A stretch of 27,068 nt of DNA from an uncultured Victivallales bacterium (GTDB taxonomy: Bacteria; Verrucomicrobiota; Lentisphaeria; Oligosphaerales; JAFGRS01). The stretch covers positions 1-27,068 of the forward strand of contig CAILKC010000722.1 in the NCBI GenBank assembly GCA_903834675.1, in the 5' to 3' direction. The notes under the pieces were generated by a model. That model was not told the DNA's origin, ran no database searches, and saw only the letters and a list, made by a program, of their open reading frames with translations. Numbering within the stretch: the first letter of the stretch is position 1; every line of letters starts with the position of its first letter. The position numbers were made by a program, and so were the translations under genes. Positions 23,883 through 27,068 of this stretch are shown here, piece after piece.

Positions 23883-25391
23883 ATGAACGAACTTCGAATC
23901 GGCTGGGCGTCCCGCGAGGTGTCGACGGACAAACCCATCGACATCCCCGGACAGTTCCACATCCGGGTCTCGCAGGGCGTAATCGATCCGCTCACCGTCA
24001 CCGCCCTGGTGGTCGACAACGGCAGCGATCTCGCCGTCTTTTTGTCGGCCGACTTGGTGTGGATAAGCCCGTACTTGGTCGAGGAAGTCCGGGGAAAGGT
24101 CGCAACCCTCATTCCCGACTTCCCGGTTGACAAGATCCTGATGAACTGCACGCACACCCACGCAGGTGCAAGCTACTACACGAGCAGCTCTGGGATGTCC
24201 ACCCCCAGCGAAGTCCCCCATAACGGCATCGAGATCGCGTCTAGCGACGAGTACCGCGACTTCCTTTCCACCCAGGCCGCCGAAGCGGTCGCCGAGGCCT
24301 TCCATCGGCGCACCGCCGGCGGGATAACCTACGGCTATGGCTACGCGGTCGTCGGGCACAGCCGTCGGGTCGTCTATTTCGATGACCTCTCGAAGCGTCC
24401 CGGCGTCGCGGGGCGTCCCGGCATGATCGTCGCAGGGCATGCGGCGATGTACGGCAATACGGACGATGGCCATTTCAGCCACTACGAAGCCGGCGCCGAC
24501 CACATCGTCAACCTGCTCTACACCTTCGACCAGAACAACCAGCTCACCGGCGCGCTCGTCAATGTGCCCTGCCCCTCGCAGAACTCGGAAAGCGAATGGC
24601 GTCTTTCCGCCGACTACTGGCATGACGTGCGCGTCGCCCTCCGCCAGAAGTATGGAAACCTCTTTCTGCTGCCCCAGTGTGCCGCCGCCGGGGACCTGGC
24701 GCCACGCATTCTCCACTACAAGAAGGCACAGGAGCGCCGCTTCCGCCTCAAGTACGGCCCAGACTCCCCGGACGCGGCGCGCGAACTTTCCGCACGCAAA
24801 GACATCGCGGAGCGCATCGTCGGCGCCTTCGATGAAGTGCTGGCCTGGGCGAAGCAGGACATCCGCACGGCGCTGCCGCTGGCGCACGTGGTCGAGACCA
24901 TCGCTCTGAGCCGCCGCTTCATCACCGACGAGGAGTACAGCAGCGAGGTCACCCAGCTTGCGGAGCTGAACCAGGTGGCGTTCGCGTCGGCGGGCACGCC
25001 GCGGGAACGGCTCATCCACGACTCCATTCTTGTCGCCCGGCGCAACCGCTGCAAAGACATCTTGCAGCGCTACGCCGAGCAGGCCGCGCAGCCCCAACTC
25101 CAGATGGAGCTGCACGTCATCCGTATCGGCGACATCGCCTTTGCATCCAACAGCTTCGAACTCTACATGGACTACATGCACCGGATCCAGGCGCGCAGCC
25201 CCTTCAGCCAGACGTTTGTGGTGCAACTGGCCGGAACGCCGACCGATTGCACCGGTTACGTCACGACCGAGCGCGGCGCCTGGGGTAAGGGCTACAGCGC
25301 CAGTCTGTACTGCAATCAGGTGTCGCCCGCGGGCGGACAGGAACTGGTCGAGGCAACCGTCAGAATCCTGAAGGATGTCTATAAGGAGTAG
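23883..25391 (+). CDS. neutral/alkaline ceramidase-like protein
   Basis: This 502-aa protein begins MNELRIGWASREVSTDKPIDIPG. The pattern of an initial strand, then DPLTVTALVVDNG, FLSADLVWIS and NCTHTHAGASYY (His91 and His93) resembles the N-terminal domain of neutral ceramidases, where this His pair binds catalytic zinc. Later landmarks are LLPQCAAAGDLAPR, which matches the ceramidase 'N/Q-x-A-GD-x-SP' region, and GTPTDCTGYVTTE. There is no signal peptide, unlike secreted ceramidases. Many bacterial relatives in planctomycete-like genomes are annotated as hypothetical, so lipid amidase activity should not be assumed. A purine-rich GAGGGAGTGG lies before the ATG. It is followed at 4 bp by the deacetylase-fold gene. 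Confidence 0.62.
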   Translation: MNELRIGWASREVSTDKPIDIPGQFHIRVSQGVIDPLTVTALVVDNGSDLAVFLSADLVWISPYLVEEVRGKVATLIPDFPVDKILMNCTHTHAGASYYTSSSGMSTPSEVPHNGIEIASSDEYRDFLSTQAAEAVAEAFHRRTAGGITYGYGYAVVGHSRRVVYFDDLSKRPGVAGRPGMIVAGHAAMYGNTDDGHFSHYEAGADHIVNLLYTFDQNNQLTGALVNVPCPSQNSESEWRLSADYWHDVRVALRQKYGNLFLLPQCAAAGDLAPRILHYKKAQERRFRLKYGPDSPDAARELSARKDIAERIVGAFDEVLAWAKQDIRTALPLAHVVETIALSRRFITDEEYSSEVTQLAELNQVAFASAGTPRERLIHDSILVARRNRCKDILQRYAEQAAQPQLQMELHVIRIGDIAFASNSFELYMDYMHRIQARSPFSQTFVVQLAGTPTDCTGYVTTERGAWGKGYSASLYCNQVSPAGGQELVEATVRILKDVYKE

Positions 25392-25395
25392 GGCC

Positions 25396-26514
25396 ATGCT
25401 GGAACTGACCCATCTGCGTCATGGAGCGGTCGTCAATGCGGGCGATGGAGTCGAGCATGAGGACGGCCTGGTGATCCAGGTTGAGGGCCTGGCGGAGCCC
25501 GGCTCGCTGGTGCAGGTCAATGGGGCCAGGACCGAGCTGGTCGGCCGCTCTTTCAAGGCGCCGGTGAGGCTGACCCAACCGTTCAACGACCTCGTCGTTT
25601 CGAGCCGGAACAAGCAGGGCGAGAGCCGGCGGCAGATCCGGGTGGTGTGGGACAAGAAGTCGTTCAAGCGCTATAACTTCTTTACGGACGACAACTCCTT
25701 CTTCCTGACCGATATCTACAAGCAGGGCTGTCGCTCGCTGTTCGACCACTTCTACCTGAGCTTTCTGCGCCGGATGCATCAGGAGTACGGCACGAAGTTC
25801 ACGCTGAACCTGTTCTACCACAACGATCATCACGACTTCACCGTGAGTGATTTTCCCGACCGCTACAAAGGCGAGTGGCGGGACCACGCCGACTGGCTGA
25901 AGCTGTCCTTCCATGCGTATTCCGAATTTCCCGACCGGCCCTATGCGCAGCCCGATGGCAAGAAACTGGCCGCGGACTACGACCAGATGCAGGCCGAAGT
26001 GGCGCGTTTTGCCGGGGAGGAGACGTTCTACCCGCCGGTCGTGATTCACTGGGCGATGGTACATCCGCGGGCACTGCCGGTGTTGGTCAGGCGTGGGGTC
26101 AAGGTTCTGACGGGCGGGTTCATTGGCGAGCGGGCGCCGGAGAATGAGCCGGACATCCAGTTCAGGACCGCGGACATCGGCTATTTCCAGGACACCGAGA
26201 CGGCGCTGTACTTGGAGCGCAAGCGAGTGCTCTACGACCTGGAGCAGGGCTTGGCCTTCAGCAAGACGGACTTCTGCGCCAACCTGGTGCGCTTGGATGC
26301 GGTCGTCCCCCAGATGGCGGCGGCCTGCAACAACCCGGCCTACCGCGACACGCTGAGCCTGGCGACCCACGAGCAGTACTTCTACGACTACTACGGCAAC
26401 TACATCCCCGACCACCGTGAACGGGTGGAAGCGGCGCTGCGGTACGTCACCGAGCAGGGCTACCAGTCAATCTTCTTCAACGATGGCTTCCTCGGCAACC
26501 CCGCCTGGCCATAG
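25396..26514 (+). CDS. polysaccharide deacetylase-fold protein with N-terminal Ig-like domain
   Basis: This 372-aa protein has residues 1-85 as a beta-rich Ig-like module (GLVIQVEGLAEPGSLVQVNG, RLTQPFNDLVVSSRN). From 92 on it resembles a polysaccharide-deacetylase/(beta/alpha)-barrel domain: NFFTDDNSFF (Asp98-Asp99), NLFYHNDHHDF, LKLSFHAYSEFPD (His173), VVIHWAMVHP (His218, His223), and EQYFYDYYGNYIPDH. The Asp and His residues could be NodB-like metal ligands, but the order is not canonical. Enzymatic activity is unproven, and it has no signal peptide. ATG 25396 is chosen over ATG 25375 because AAGGAG lies 8 nt upstream. It is co-transcribed with the ceramidase-like gene (4-bp gap), suggesting joint glycan or glycolipid processing. 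Confidence 0.62.
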   Translation: MLELTHLRHGAVVNAGDGVEHEDGLVIQVEGLAEPGSLVQVNGARTELVGRSFKAPVRLTQPFNDLVVSSRNKQGESRRQIRVVWDKKSFKRYNFFTDDNSFFLTDIYKQGCRSLFDHFYLSFLRRMHQEYGTKFTLNLFYHNDHHDFTVSDFPDRYKGEWRDHADWLKLSFHAYSEFPDRPYAQPDGKKLAADYDQMQAEVARFAGEETFYPPVVIHWAMVHPRALPVLVRRGVKVLTGGFIGERAPENEPDIQFRTADIGYFQDTETALYLERKRVLYDLEQGLAFSKTDFCANLVRLDAVVPQMAAACNNPAYRDTLSLATHEQYFYDYYGNYIPDHRERVEAALRYVTEQGYQSIFFNDGFLGNPAWP

Positions 26515-26599
26515 GGGGCAGACCCCAGCGCCGGGAGGGGCTCTGGCAGCAGAGGGTCGAGGGGGGGTAGGGCGGTTCGCATATCGGTATGTCCGGCCC

Positions 26600-26634
26600 C
26601 CAAGCCGGGGGCTTGGCTGATCCGCCGCGGCGGA
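26600..26634. terminator. hairpins downstream of the deacetylase-fold gene
   Basis: CCAAGCC-ggg-GGCTTGG (26600-26616) is followed by the perfect 14-bp palindrome TCCGCCGCGGCGGA (26621-26634), about 85-120 bp after the stop at 26514. There is no immediate T-run. Termination or repeat-derived structure are both possible. Confidence 0.3.
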
Positions 26635-26670
26635 CTGAACCCCAGGACCTGAGAAGCTGTGAAAAAAATG

Positions 26671-26935
26671 CGACCTGTGCAATAAAGATGGGCCGAGGTA
26701 TTCAGCCCCAAGGGGGCGTTCCATACCAGCCCAGGGCAACGCCCTGGGTACCCGTCCACAGCGCTGGATTGAGCCCTGAAGGGGCGGATCATGCGACCTC
26801 GGTGCGAAGGTAGGGTAGATGGCTCGCCCCTACAGGGCACAAACCCATACCCCTTCTAGTCCCAGGGCGTGGCCCTGGGCTGGTATGGCCGCGCGCCTTC
26901 AGCGCTCCAGGCGGACTCCCTTATTGCGCAGGTCG
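26671..26935. mobile_element. 265-bp MITE-like element
   Basis: The ends are inverted repeats: CGACCTGTGCAATAA (26671-26685) and TTATTGCGCAGGTCG (26921-26935), 14 of 15 complementary. Inside, a perfect 17-bp inverted pair (26721-26737 and 26872-26888) overlaps two hairpins, CCCAGGGC-aac-GCCCTGGG (26730-26748) and CCCAGGGC-gtg-GCCCTGGG (26861-26879). AAAAAAATG flanks both sides (26662-26670 and 26936-26944), consistent with a 9-bp target duplication or a tandem unit. No credible coding frame was seen, so it is non-autonomous. Confidence 0.75.
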
Positions 26936-26944
26936 AAAAAAATG

Positions 26945-27068
26945 CGACCTGTGCAATAAAGATGGGCCGTGGTATTCAGACCCAAGGGGGCGTTCCATAC
27001 CAGCCCAGGGCAACCCCCTGGGTTCCCGTCCACAGCGCTGGATTGAGCCCTGAAGGGGCGGATCATGC
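26945..27068. mobile_element. second copy of the MITE-like element, cut by the window end
   Basis: From 26935 to the window end, 134 nt match 26661-26794 with 4 substitutions by eye. It begins directly after the A-rich flank shared with the first copy. Whether it is another MITE or the left end of a complete insertion sequence cannot be seen. Confidence 0.75.

Overview
The window is GC-rich bacterial DNA with clear Shine-Dalgarno sites. Its gene families point to an uncultivated bacterium of the Planctomycetota/PVC-like or Hydrogenedentota/Armatimonadota type: an EF-G paralogue, a GH172/DUF2961 fragment, LVIVD-repeat and ceramidase-like proteins, a four-helix-bundle 'suffix' protein, PAS hybrid kinases and dense structured repeats. 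The phylum is an inference, because no rRNA or marker phylogeny is possible here.

Layout. (1) 1-6067 is a core-like stretch: structured repeats, an EF-G-like GTPase, a small membrane protein coupled to a lytic transglycosylase, an orphan MalK/UgpC-type ABC ATPase, a convergent GT4 glycosyltransferase, and tRNA-Gly(TCC). (2) 6068-13377 is an accessory block: a type I restriction-modification operon on the minus strand, in the order hsdM - four-helix-bundle gene - half-size hsdS - BRO-N gene - 70-aa ORF - hsdR. Most junctions are ATGA stop/start overlaps. hsdM carries two apparent frameshifts and hsdR one. The operon is full of unusual repeats: two 63-bp double-hairpin elements read in frame inside hsdR and hsdM, three co-varying 27-bp hairpins before hsdR, a four-unit cysteine-knuckle repeat inside HsdR, and 9-bp tandem repeats at both ends of the four-helix-bundle gene. 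(3) 13378-15474 holds an uncharacterised PD-(D/E)XK nuclease-like gene followed by a small coiled-coil gene. (4) 15599-19503 is a secreted LVIVD propeller gene and then a mobile-element scar: a solo inverted-repeat end, a DUF6788 gene, a transposase-like fragment and a GH172 fragment. (5) 19445-23825 holds two divergent PAS-HisKA-HATPase-REC hybrid kinases; the left one has lost its native C-terminus at the scar. (6) 23883-26514 is a two-gene operon of a ceramidase-like and a deacetylase-fold protein. (7) 26671-27068 carries two tandem copies of a MITE-like element whose terminal 15-mer also occurs at 17700.

The strongest candidates for something undescribed are the in-frame 63-bp palindromic elements, with the other palindromic families packed into the same operon, and the nuclease-like/coiled-coil gene pair beside it. 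The frameshifts found lie in the restriction operon and the mobile-element scar, not in the surrounding genes. That favours real decay over random sequencing error, but reads are needed to decide.
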